Shown here: positions 45,446-56,351 of the stretch, one piece after another
How the letters are laid out: each line of letters starts with the position of its first letter
Position numbering within the stretch: position 1 is the first letter of the stretch
Origin: Tolypocladium sp. Sup5 PDA-1
Lineage: Eukaryota; Ascomycota; Sordariomycetes; Hypocreales; Ophiocordycipitaceae
DNA: 64,000 nucleotides
Direction of reading: 5' to 3'
Assembly (NCBI GenBank): GCA_000750105.3
Contig: JPHH03000031.1
Span: 62,001 to 126,000 of the forward strand
The notes under the pieces: generated by a model
Told to the model about the DNA's origin: nothing
Databases searched by the model: none
The model's input: only the letters and a program-made list of their open reading frames with translations
Translations under genes and position numbers: made by a program

Positions 45446-46858
45446 CTATGAGTGAAACAGGTCCCATGCCCTCGAGCATAGCCGAAGGAACTCATCTTTT
45501 TTCTGCCGTTGACTCTCGGGGCTATCTCGGCCTTCGCCAAAGGGACCACGTCGAGTAGGAGCAGGGCCGTGGCCTAGAGGAGGGCTGCCACCATCCTCAT
45601 ACTCTGCTCGTGTCCGTCGCTTGCTGGCACTCCGGCTCCCATCCATATGTCGATTCCCAGGGGCGGGTGACGGCGGTGTGGGAGGCTGGTGGCCACCGTA
45701 GTGCACAATCTTGGGAAGAAGCTCCGGTCGTCCACCAGCCAGCTCCTGCTGGGCCTCCTCGGCAGACTTATACTCCCGTGGGCGGCCAGAAGTTGGCATT
45801 TGCTGGTATTGGGGGGGGTGGCCCGGGGATGTCAGAGGAGCCCTGGGGTTGTTATGGTACAGCGAAGCGGGTGCGTTGTCCGGGTGCGCGGATACGCTCT
45901 GGCCAAAGACATCGCTAATGGGAGGTAGACGGTTGTTGGTTTGGGTCGCCGGGACGTGGTGGATGTGAGAGGTGCTCGAGAGGTTCGATGGGTGGTTCGC
46001 AATATGGCGCGACATCGGCACAGGATGTTGTCGCCCTGTAAAGCTATGGCCCAGAGGAGCCGACTGGATCACCCTCTCGGTTGCAAACTGCTCATGCGAC
46101 GGCGCGACGATGGACAGTCCAGGCGGCGCCTTGTTCCTGCGTGACATGCCAGGAGTCTTCGCGGCGAAGCTTGAAATTGGCTCCCTGTCCTTGTCCGTAG
46201 GCCCATCGCCCTTGGCTGATTGTTGCTGCAACCTCGCCTCGATGATGTTGCGCTGCTGCTCTCGCACCGACAGGCTTCGCTGGAGCTGCTCCTTCATCAC
46301 CGGATCCTGGGTGACAAAGCCTGGGGACAGACAGGCAATGCCAACCTCCTGGATAGCCAAACCATCACGGGCGGACATCGGTACGGCCGAGGCTGGCGAG
46401 CCTGAGCTGGTATTAGTGTTTTTCGAGAGGTCCAATCTTCGGGGTCGAGGCCGCGTGTTGGACAGGGTGGGCGACCCAGGCTCTTTCTTCACAACGATCT
46501 TGGGGCGACTGGCATCGATTCGAGAGCTGCGAACAGAGGGGCATGTCAGCAATTGCCTACCATTTGGCAGAAGATATGAAAATCGGGGGGCTTACGAGCC
46601 GGGCGGCGAAGACTTTACGGCCGACGAAGCTCCAGTGCCTTTTGGGCTGCTGCTGCCACCAGACCTTCGAGGAGCGGGGTTGGCGTTGGCGCTCGTCGAT
46701 TGTGAAGCTGCGGCTGGGGTTCTCTGTGCTGTTGCCGTCGATGGTTGACCAGCCGGCTGGGCGGCGGCTGAAGCTGTCGATGTAGAGGGCAGTTCTGAAG
46801 AGAAGGACTGCCTCTCATGGGGAGCCGGAGACGGGGCCATGGCGATTGCGGCACTCAT
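45446..46858 (-). CDS. conserved-looking disordered protein of unknown function
   Basis: Exons 46858-46596 and 46526-45446 (69 bp intron, donor GTAAGC, acceptor CGCAG) give 447 residues. I do not recognise a named domain. The N-terminal 90 residues are Ala/Ser/Pro-rich. A central block (RPKIVVKKEPGSP, then IACLSPGFVTQDPVMKEQL and a predicted short helix SVREQQRNIIEARLQQQ) and two C-terminal blocks (EYKSAEEAQQELAGGRPELL with KIVHYGGHQPPTPP; RDSPESQRQKKDEFLRLCSRAW) look like short linear motifs kept between disordered linkers, typical of nuclear regulators. The low-complexity makeup with islands suggests a real protein rather than a chance frame, and the joined frame is clean. Function unknown. 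Confidence 0.7.
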
Positions 46859-49800
46859 AATGAGCCGATAGATGTGAAGTATGAATCGGTCGCAAGTTTG
46901 GTGTCGAGTTCAAGGAATTGAACTGGGCTGGGCTGGCTTTCTCGTGCCGCAGTCGACCAGGCCGCTGGGTGTTGCTATTAAATCGGACGGATGCCGCGAA
47001 CCCCTTGACGAGGTCGAAGCCTCTCTTGGCGTGGGGGCCGGGTTGGTCGAGGGTCGAGGTCAGGAATGGGACGTGCAGGAGCCAAGTTCGGGTTCTGTTT
47101 GCTGCGGCTGTTTCAACTCGTTCCTTTCCAAATGGCAGGATTCCCCTGTCGGCTAAATTTGGCCAGGTCCGTAGGCGTATTTGTGCGCGTGTGCTTTCTT
47201 CCAGTGGTCGTCGACCTGTGGAGCTTGCAGCTATCGTCCTTGTCCTTGTCGGTCGGATCCGCGCCCGGGCTTGGTGGAGCTCCTTCCTTAATGCAGACTC
47301 GTGTGTTTGCGAGCGACTGCAATGTGCCTGATGGTGGGCGCAGGGCCAGGACAGCTGGCGTGAGAACTGACTGTGTGCTGCCGGCCAGAAGAGGCGACCC
47401 GCGGTTAATGTATGGTGGAAAGGTAAGGGGCGTGCGAGTTGGCGGTTGCAGGGGATGGCCGAGGCTATATTGCGCAAGGCGTGCGGTCGTCTGGGTCCTG
47501 AGGAGGTGGTAGTCGCGCCGGTGGTGTGGTGGCAGGATGCCCAAGGGCTAATAAGGAGTGAAAGCAAGGAGAGCGGCTCAGAGCAGCGCAAGCGCCCGTC
47601 GAAGGCCCAGAATGCAACGCAAATGCAGACGCCAGGCGTAAAAGGCACCTGCACAGAGACACGCAGCGCGCGCGCGGTCACAGGGGTGGCGGCTCCGAAA
47701 CTGTGAATGGCGAATCTCGGCCGCACAGCGTTCCAGGGCGAACGGTGGTGGTGGTTGGTGGTGCTGGTGGTTGGTTGGCGCGAGCGATGCGGAGCAAATA
47801 GTATTGCAGCTTACCAAAGTATGCCTTTTAGCTGCAGCTTCAGGCCCGAACGGAGCGAACAGGTGGCCGAAGCACGCGGCGCGAGAGAGAGTATGCGAGC
47901 GACGGCAAGCGAGTCGTCCTGGATAGCTCTCGGTTGGCAGGAGGGAGGAGGCAGAGGAAGAGGCAGCGAGAGGCAGCGAGAGGCAGAGAAGCCGAGAAGC
48001 AGAGAGGCAGAGAGGCAGAGAGGCAGAGAGGCAGAGGGGGAGGATGTGTGGGTTGGGCAGCCGCAGCTTGGTTATATCTCGCCGGCTCCCGTCGTCCCCT
48101 CAATGGGCGTGGGTGCGTGGGATTGAAGGAATGATGAAAGGGGAAACACGGGGCCTGAAGGAGGGGAAAAGGAAGGGGAAACGTGAACGGAGAGGGGCGC
48201 CCTTTTGCTGCTTGCAATGGATGCAACTGACTGACTGACAACGTGTGACACTGACACGGCCACGGCTCTCGTGGCAGCAATGGTGACGCGCGATCCCCAG
48301 CAAGCTGCCCGGGCCTGGGAGATTCTGAAGCACTGGACTGCCGCCAAAAGGGGATGGGATGACGGGGTCGAATGCGCCCGCCCAACCAGGAGGGGACGGG
48401 AGACGCAGGAGAAGCAGAGGTGGAGCAGGGGTCTGGCGCACAGAAGACGAGGGCCGGGGTGCGAGGAGACGGAGAGCCCTGAGCAGCGAGTGACAAGCGC
48501 GGTGGTGAGGATGCGATGCGATGAGGGGATAGGATGCGATGCATCATTGGGGGCGCTGTTGGAGACGGGCCCTGGAGGGCGTGCGCCCAATGACGGCCCT
48601 GCCCTGCCTCCGCTGCCAACCTTGACACGATACAGAGCCAAGCAGCCCGAAGACAGTCCGCCAGCCCTAGCAACGTCCGCTATAATAGTCCAGCAACGGG
48701 GCAGCGAAACAGCCCATGGCTTCCAAGTGTCCAGGCCGTACGGACTATTACTTCGTACTTTGTACCTAGCAAGAAAGACTCATTCATTTTGCGACTGCGC
48801 GTACGCAAACTTCGTACCGGTACTGTAGCATCACGGATGGGGGCACACAGCCCAAGCCCTATGCACCAAGGCTGGGGCCGTTAGTCCAGAGTTCACAACA
48901 TCGTCGCTATTCGGACGAGCCTGCTATAACAGGTACATAACATCCTGGCGCCCAAACAATGGACAGATCTTCGCGACACGGCTGTGCCGACATGTTCGCA
49001 CCCGCCATGTCCTCCGCCTGTCCGCTGATCCTCGCTCTCCGCCATTCATCGTCGCCGAGAAAATCGAGAGAATTCGCCTCCTCCTGCTCCTGTACTCTCC
49101 TCTTCAAGCTTTCCGTCCCACTGCCGTGACTAGCGGTTTTACCTTGATGCTAGCTGTCCCCTCCAAGCCGTCCTCAGAGGCGCTGGCTCCCTCCTCCACC
49201 GTCCTCGTGAGCCGCACCCACCACCCCTGAAAAAAGGTCCGGCGGTTGCGTTTCTGTGATTGGATGCCCCTGCTGGTCTGGCTCGGCGTGTGAGACGACG
49301 CCGCCAACAGCCCATCCCGAGTGCCAGAAGATGACATGCGAGTCCATAGCCAAGGTGCCTACTCCGTACGTAACGAGCAACCAAGTCGTTCTTCATCGCC
49401 GAGGTCTCGGACGGGCCCTTACTACACCACGGAAGACCCCGTCCTGGTTCGGCAGAGACAGAAAAGGACCTAATTGTGATAAACATGGCAATGTACTCGT
49501 ATTTCGCACAAGCCTCACCACGACCCGGTACCTACGGATCTGTGCACGGGGCTCCCCTTGAGCCACCCGTTGCACGACGACGCCTGGCGCCGTAGCCCTG
49601 GCGCCGTTGATGCGCACTCCGTTTCGGTGGCCACCGTTTGTTGGCGCTCTGCCGTTGCATCTGTGCTTGCGGCAGATTGCCCGACTCGAAGTTGATGCTA
49701 AGATGGGAGAAACCTGTTATCGGCCTAGGTAGTTGGTTGATGTATTCGTGGTTGACATCGCTCGGTGTATTTTATACATTCAAGGAACCCAGCTGCCAAT

Positions 49801-52630
49801 AGTCTGTACACTGTTCTCTTACCTACTCGTGCATTCGCTCATCTAGCCGTCTCTCTGCAACCCCGGGTCTCGCAACATTCTGGCATATCAAGCATTGCCA
49901 AGTGCAGTTCAAGACGCTAGTCAACCCGGAGATGTACCCACGAGGCTCCAGGCCCCAGGCCCCAGCTCTTGACATATCTCATTGAACCCTGCACTGCCTT
50001 TCATTCATGGCCTTGCGGGTACTATGTATGTACTCGTATGTACGGATACTGCGTCCGTAATAGCTGGCATAACTGACTGCTTCTCTTGTCGAGTCGTGGA
50101 ATGCAGGGCTTCGTCCGACCCTCGTCCCTGAAGATCTCGGCCGGGTAAAGCAACCACAGAGGCGCAGACCGTCCGTCCGTGTCCGAATCTCTCGTACAAG
50201 TACGAGTACATATCGAAACATGTCTCGTGACATGTAGGCAAACGTTACACGCAAATATGGCATTACGAGCTGATATTAATTAGTGCTTCATTAGACATGC
50301 ATTTCCTCATGCGCAGGTGCTTCCATACACCTGTCCGTACCTGTGCAAGAGCACGGGAGGAACACCCCAGCTTGTCTGCGCTATCCCTCTGTCCTACCTG
50401 CCGCTTTGGCGAACGTCGGGTCCCTCGTGACCTCCGTGTGTGCGACCTGCCATCTGGTGCACGAGTTTCAATGAGCCCTTGACCCATCCATCAATCTTCG
50501 ACCTGGATTACAAATGCATCTGTGTCCATTTCTTCGTCCCGATGCCCATAAATTGCAGCTAAACGAGGTTGCATGCCTGCTTCCGCTGACGCCAGCCAGC
50601 TTTTTCTGCAGACTGCCACCCCAGCCCCAGCCCTGGCGCCTCCCCTCCCTTTCGATGTTCGCCCGGGCTTTCTTGACCGGGGGTGTATGATTCTGCCTCG
50701 CTGTTTGCATCTTGTTTCATGTTTTGAAGGCTACGAAGTACTCCGTACCGAACTTTCGTGCTCGTATCGCAATGGGGGCATTTGGCGGATACGGATATCG
50801 AGCCGATGGAGATTTATACTGGCACCGTGCCGCAGAAACGAGCATGGAGGGGCCACATTCAGTTCTCCCCAACATTGTTTGCTTGCCGTTGGACAGGTTG
50901 TCAAGCCTCACCGTTCGGTTGCAAGCCACTCGCCCCCTGCTGGCACACCCGCCGCCTTGGGGCCAATCCGCCCACTCTTCGGCGCCAAGTGCCACCAACA
51001 CCAGGACCCACGTCTACAATTCTCGGTTCTTCGCTCGCTGGAAACCATACCACAGATGCCGCAATAATACCTCTTCGACCGCGAGAAAAAGGGCAGAGAT
51101 TACCGTGTCACGTCTTTCACGACTGGCCACGGCCCAAGACAGGACCGACCCAGTTGCTGGACACGCATCCCGGAGCAATAGCCAGAGTCTGGACTTGCCC
51201 CGGAGCTGGAGCCAATACCTTTGCACTTTGCTCGGCGGATGTACAGTAAGTATGCATGCCGGGCGCCTCGACGGAGCAGACTCCATTTCGGCCCCGGCCT
51301 CCCTCGGCAGCAACCTGGCTTGTAACGAAGCGAATATACGTCCGTATTGTCTCGTGCCGTGACACACAAGAGTTCGGTTCTCGTCTTCCCTCACTGTTGT
51401 TGTTCTTCCCTGGAGGCATGCCGACGGTTGTCTTTCTTGAACGCTTGCACGACTCAGCAGCCGTGACGACGACGATGGATCCTCCACTGACAGAAGGTGG
51501 GCTGCACCTGAGACGACTACAAGTCTCAGGTGGTCGTCGCAGTGGTGGGGAACTCCTGTTGGCCTCAGCGCCTCGTCGTGTTCTGAGAGAGATCGACTTT
51601 AGCGCAGCACACGCCTCGCTCCGAAGACTCGGATCGATCCCTGTTGGCATTTGATTGGCCACGATTGCGTTTCAAGCCAGTGCTGCGGCGCGCCACTGAT
51701 TGGATGACCCGCATGCACCAAGCAAGCCAGGGTCCTTTCAAAACTCGCCGAGGGCATGCAAGAACTTCCAGACCACCACGCCTGGACCTGTGGTGCCACT
51801 CGTCGTGTTCAACTGCAGACATGCTGACAGTAGGTACCTACCTACCTATACGGATACTACTGAGCCCGCTGTGTGCGGCCGCTGCTTCATCGGCAGTTGG
51901 TGTATCATTAGAGAGCTGCCATGCAACGGGTCATGCGGATGCATGCTGCTGAGCTGCGAACTGTCGGGGAATACAAAGTCGGAAGCGTCTCCGTGATCAT
52001 GTAAGCTCGCAGACATTCCCCATCCTATCCTTGCCAAGTCAGACTTTGGAAATCCAACCGAAGACGTTTCTTTTTTCCCGCGAATCTGCACCCTTCTTTC
52101 CAGCCCCTATCACCCTTGCCCAGATCATACCAATCATGTTGCTAGTCCAGATTGATGTTCGATCCGCTGCTGCAGCCACGAGCCTACCCTGGAACGCATT
52201 GCTTTCCTTGTCAGGACATGGCCTCTTCAGAGACCGAAGCGACGTACGGACTACGAATACGGAGGTCGTTTGGTTGGCAACATGGTTCATTAGCCGCACA
52301 GCGTGTATAAACTTCGTAGTACCAAATAAGGCACTATTGGCGTATTTGCCGCCTGCCGACCACCAATAAGTGCTGCCATCCAAGCACAATTTCATGGGTG
52401 TTAGATACTCTTTTCTACAAGAGTAAACTAAGGATGAGAGCCTGGGCGAGGTATCCGTCTTTTGAACCGTGACCCGAGACATGCCTTTATGGACATCTAA
52501 ACGTGTTCTCCAAAATGACACGAAGAAAAAGAAGGAGCCCGCTAAGCGGGCAGCGTGTAAAACAAATACAACGACAACTTCTACAAGAGATGCCAGTGTT
52601 GCGGCAACTGGCAAAAAGGTAAGACTCTCC
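46859..52630. other. 5.8 kb gene-free region
   Basis: No coding exon that I can support up to the tRNA gene. It includes a purine-rich GAGGCA minisatellite (47949-48038), TACGAGTA (49494 reverse, 50031 reverse, 50201), TACGGACTA (48739, 52245) and TACTCCGTA (49360, 50739). A 303-codon minus-strand frame at 46815-47726 overlaps the upstream region of the hypothetical gene and is composed of arginine, threonine and histidine-rich low-information sequence. Confidence 0.5.
47949..48038. repeat. purine-rich GAGGCA minisatellite
   Basis: Repeated GAGGCA/GCGAGA/GAGAGGCA units, most regular from 48001 to 48034 with four AGAGAGGC copies. Confidence 0.85.
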
Positions 52631-52702
52631 GCCCGAGGGGGGTCTCGAACCCCCAACCTTGCGGTTAAAAGCCGCACGCTCTAGCCATTGAGCTACCCGG
52701 GC
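52631..52702 (-). tRNA. tRNA-Lys(UUU)
   Basis: Seventy-two bases, no intron. Read on the minus strand the acceptor stem GCCCGGG pairs with CTCGGGC (one G-T wobble), D arm GCTC/GAGC, anticodon stem TGCGG/CCGCA with loop CTTTTAA giving anticodon TTT, and T arm GGGGG/CCCCC with loop TTCGAGA. All four arms pair. TTTT-rich sequence follows at its 3' side (reading minus, near 52515-52525), compatible with RNA polymerase III termination. Confidence 0.95.
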
Positions 52703-52854
52703 AAACACAGAACACTCTTTTCGGACGCTAATGAGGTATATACGTGTGTGAAGCATGATTTCCGTTTTTGGAACAGCGCCGTGCAGGTGGCGCCGCCAGT
52801 CGGGCGAGCCCCGCCAACCAGCATTCACCATCAAAAATTTGTAGAGTCAAGGCC

Positions 52855-52863
52855 ATGCAGTGA
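52855..52863 (+). other. minimal upstream reading frame of RPC19
   Basis: ATG CAG TGA lies about 140 bp before the RPC19 start. If the transcript begins upstream of it, it could dampen translation; the transcript start is not known. Confidence 0.3.
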
Positions 52864-53003
52864 GTGAAGGTCTGTCGCAAACCATAACGACCAACATTTC
52901 CTCGTCGCCGCGGATTGGAGCCGTATTCTCGCCCCTGTCACCCGCCCGAAGTCTACGGAGATCGCAGCACCGCCTTTCAGGCAGAACTCTCCTGCTGTTC
53001 ACG

Positions 53004-53678
53004 ATGCCAGGCCGAACCAGGAAGCCTGAGGAGCCGGCTTCTCAGGACGCCAGCATGCAGGACGCACCGCCGTCTGCCCAGCTCGAGGAGTCCCCGGATG
53101 CCGCAATGGAGGACGACGCTCAGGAGGAAGAGGAGGAGGAAGAAGAGGAGGTGGAGCCCCAGCGGGTGAAGATTGTATGTCTGGCAGTGGCATTCGCCTC
53201 GAGGGGCAAAGCCTCACTGGCTGACTGACTGACTGACTGACTGACTGACGTACGCAGCTCCCTGGATCGACGGATTCTGCAGCCTCGTTTGAGTTTATCG
53301 ACGAGGGCCACACCATGGGCAATGCGTTGAGATATATCATTATGAAGAAGTAAGTGGCTCTTGTCATTGGAACACCCCGACACACGAGGCGTGCGATGCT
53401 GACCCTCCGAAGCCCCGACGTGGAGTTTTGCGCCTATGCAATCCCCCATCCTTCCGAGCCGAAGATGAACATCAGAATTCAAACATATGGTAAGACTACA
53501 TCACTCTGGCCGCCTTCATAGAAGAGCACGGAAGTCTCTAACACGGAAGATAGAGGGCGCCGCAGTGGACGCCCTGAAAAAGGGGCTGGTCGACCTACAG
53601 GAAGTATGTGACGTCGTGGCAGACGAGTTCTGGACCAAGAGGGGTGCGTACAATGACGAGCATGGCCTGACGCAATGA
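53004..53678 (+). CDS. RPC19: RNA polymerase I and III shared subunit AC19
   Basis: Four exons, 53004-53174, 53258-53349, 53413-53489 and 53554-53678, give 154 residues. AC19 pairs with AC40 (alpha-like heterodimer) in RNA polymerases I and III. The N-terminal 55 residues are acidic with a glutamate run; the RpoL-like domain follows: FEFIDEGHTMGNALRYIIMKN, PDVEFCAYAIPHPSEPKMNI, RIQTYEGAAVDALKKGL. The size and motifs fit the family. Intron 1 contains seven tandem CTGA units just before the acceptor. Convergent with NDUFA6, 167 bp between stops. Confidence 0.94.
53221..53249 (+). repeat. (CTGA)7 in RPC19 intron 1
   Basis: Seven tandem CTGA units plus a final C, ending 9 bases before the acceptor AG. 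Each unit creates a CTGAC, a usable branch-point sequence. Confidence 0.9.
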
Positions 53679-53845
53679 GATCTCCTGGCATCATCCGGAG
53701 GGAAAGGGGCGCAGTGTTTTCACTTTTCATAGCACATTCTGGTAGACCAGGGAACCACCATCAGGGAACATTGTGGCGTTGCGAGGTAATTCTTTGCACA
53801 AGGTCTTAAAAGAGATATATACACAAGCAGTCGCTGCTATTGTCT

Positions 53846-54513
53846 TTAGTTCCGACCCTGTGAAGCGTGTCAGCGATGAGCCTTTGCACAGCATGGGCAC
53901 GTGACGGTTTACCTCCAAGAATCCCGTCATGAAGTTTGACGGCAGTCTCTTGTCGCCCCTGAAGTTCTCACCCTTGAAGTAGGACATGACGTGGGTAGTC
54001 TGCTTCCAAAAGTTCATCGTCTCCTGTTGTCAAGGCATTAGCCTGGGCTCCTTATCCTCCCGCCGAGTCCTCCATGCCAATGTTCTTTCGTACCTGGTAC
54101 TCCGTGTGGGACTTGAAGAGAAGCACATCCACGACGGGCAGCTTAGACACGTATCGATTTCGCTCGAACTCTTGCCTTATCCGCGTCCGGATGGCCGAGA
54201 TGGGCAAGGGCATGTTGTACATGGTTTGGATCTCCGGCGCCTGACAGCTCGTTAGACTCGATGGATTCGTTTCAGAGATTTGTTGAACCGGCGTAGTAAA
54301 GCTCGTTCTGCGCCGCGCGTTGTCGATTCAGGGAAAGGGGGCCCATCGGGGACGTACACCTCGGATCCATTCGCGGTAGGAGGAGATAACCCGACGCTTC
54401 GCATCCGACCAGCTGGCCGCTGTCCACGCAGTTAGCACACGGACAACTCTTGAACCGATTGGAGTCTCACATTGCGTCGTCTTCTTGGCGAATTGGGTCG
54501 GCGTGATGGCCAT
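53846..54513 (-). CDS. mitochondrial complex I subunit NDUFA6 (B14, LYR family)
   Basis: Five exons on the minus strand, 54513-54471, 54419-54358, 54240-54094, 54023-53913 and 53857-53846, give 124 residues, the normal size. This accessory subunit of NADH:ubiquinone oxidoreductase sits on the matrix arm and binds the acyl carrier protein. Recognisable parts are the start MAITPTQFAKKT, DAKRRVISSYREWIRG (the LYR region, here S-Y-R), APEIQTMYNMPLPISAIRTRI, and KLPVVDVLLFKSHTEYQETMNFWKQTTHVMSYF to FRGDKRLP. The last exon has only 12 bases and codes Gly-Arg-Asn-stop, restoring the usual FLEGRN end. Divergent from BUD31 with 268 bp between starts and an ATTGG box at 54565-54569. Confidence 0.92.
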
Positions 54514-54781
54514 GGCGGGCGATCAATGCTTCTCAGCCGGGGGAGCAGTCTGCGGTGACGTTGAATTGGAGCGAAGTTCAGTCGCGCAGTACCAGGCATT
54601 CTACACCCTCACGTGATCCGCACCGCCACGAAGCGGCAGTTGCGCCACAGGCCATTTGCCCCTCCAACGCGGCTGAGGACGTGCAGCCTTACCGAAACAA
54701 CAACTCTTCGTATACCGCACTCTTCACCATCACCGTGCCCAAGTCTTTCAGCACAGCCCACAGCCGCTGGAAGCTACGGAG

Positions 54782-55282
54782 ATGCCTGCGATACGCCACT
54801 CTTCGAAGCGGAAGCCCCCGCCGGAGGGCTTCAGCGACATCGAGAGCGACCTCCTCATCTTCGCAAACAAGATGAAGGATGCGCAGAACAAGCCTCCGCC
54901 GCCGGGCCCACATCACCAGGCCCAGTGGGAAATCTTCCAGATCTCCCACCAACGGAGCCGCTACATCTACGACCTGTACTACGAGAAGGAGGCGATAAGC
55001 AAGCAGCTCTACGAGTGGCTGCTGAAGAATGGATATGCGGACGCGATGCTCATTGCAAAGTGGAAGAAGCTGGGCTACGAAAAGGTATGTCTTTCGGTGC
55101 AACCATGGTGTATGGTCTGCTGCTGACACTCTTTACAGCTATGTTGCCTTCGATGCGTCCAGACAAAGGAGACCAACTTCAACAGCACATGCATCTGCCG
55201 CGTCCCTCGAGCCGAAATGAAGGAGGACAAAGACCTCCAGTGTGTCAGCTGCGGTTGCAGAGGCTGTGCCACGGGCGACTAG
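54782..55282 (+). CDS. BUD31: pre-mRNA splicing factor BUD31 (G10)
   Basis: Exons 54782-55084 and 55139-55282 (54 bp intron) give 148 residues. BUD31/G10 belongs to the activated spliceosome around the U5 and NineTeen complexes. Family hallmarks: PPPEGFSDIESDLL, WEIFQISHQRSRYIYDLYYEKEAISKQLYEWLL, ADAMLIAKWKKLGYEKLCCLRCVQ, and a cysteine-rich zinc-binding end CVSCGCRGCATGD. All conserved cysteines are present. Length is as expected. Confidence 0.95.
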
Positions 55283-55525
55283 ACCGGTCACCTTGTGGCA
55301 TCGATAAGTCAACGGATGGATGTTTGCATATGTACGAGAGTGTGGGCGTTTGGCGCAGGCAAAGCCTTGATAGCAGCGACCGCACCGCCAAATTTCGTGG
55401 GCAGGTTTTTTTCTTTTCCTTTTTTTTTGGATCCAAGAGGTAGAAGCCCTAATTTGGCCGAGCATCGTTATGTCAGAATTCATACTGATCATCATCATCA
55501 TCCAGCTGGATCCGTTTGTGATACC

Positions 55526-56351
55526 CTAGCTCCTTGCAAATCCTGCTCGCCCTCGGCCGAATCGAATGCTGGACGGGACAAACTGTAGTGCAGACATGGC
55601 CCCTGTGAGATCTGCCATGTCTGTGTCCGCCGCATCTTTTTTGTTTGACTCGGGCTCCTCTTTGCCCTTGTCTGGTGAAGGTGGCGTAGGATCGTTCTTC
55701 GCCTGCAACCCGTCTAGGGTGCTTGCCCGACGACGTGTCTCCTTGGACTGAGTACTTGCCGACGACCTCCGCCGATGGTGGCCACTGTCGACTAGGAGAG
55801 AGCGTCTCCCGTCGATGCCGTCCCTCGTGACAGCAAAGAAGAAGTTCTTGGGATACATGTGCTTGTCGATCATGTGCATCCTCCGCTTCTGATGGGTCAT
55901 GCATTTTCGTTCACATCCCTCGACGAAGCATGAGTACTACGATGTGGTTAGGCAGACGGCATGCGGTCGTTGCCAAGAGAAGAGCACTCACAGTGTGCTC
56001 CCCCTTGTCTCTTCGGACTCTCACGAGAGAGTCGTGGAATTCCTCGATGTGGACGCCAAGGATGTGGTCAGAGGGGAAGTTCTTGTGGCATTCGAGACAC
56101 CGATTTGTATGAAACTGGTGGTAGTGACTCTCATAGTCGCCGTAGGACGCGAAACTGATAGGTTGTTTGTGAGGGGGGAGCGAGCATCTCATTGCAAGTG
56201 AGTCGTCTTGGTTGTCGTCTGTGACGGCTGAATCAAGCTCGGATATCTTAGCAGGAGACCGTTGCGCCACGCCAGAGCCAGCAAACCGTTCGGCACCCGC
56301 CTCCGGGGAGTCTGGGTCTAAACCGTCTTCCGGCTCTCGTGAGCGCTTCAT
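55526..56351 (-). CDS. C2H2 zinc-finger protein, ZNF511-like
   Basis: Exons 56351-55992 and 55936-55526 (55 bp intron) give 256 residues. Two zinc-finger parts are visible: CLECHKNFPSDHILGVHIEEFH (about residues 89-110) and, across the intron, CFVEGCERKCMTHQKRRMHMIDKH followed by MYPKNFFF. The spacing, the HIEEFHDSL phrase, and the VEGC...HMxxKHxYP pattern match animal ZNF511 and its uncharacterised fungal relatives. The rest is disordered, with a C-terminal RFGRGRAGFARS. An upstream in-frame ATG would add 87 residues that look non-coding. Function unknown. Confidence 0.82.

Noticed and set aside
46815..47726. 303-codon minus-strand frame upstream of the hypothetical gene
   Set aside because: Low-information composition rich in Arg, Thr and His. 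It covers the start region of the real minus-strand gene in another frame, and no domain is visible.
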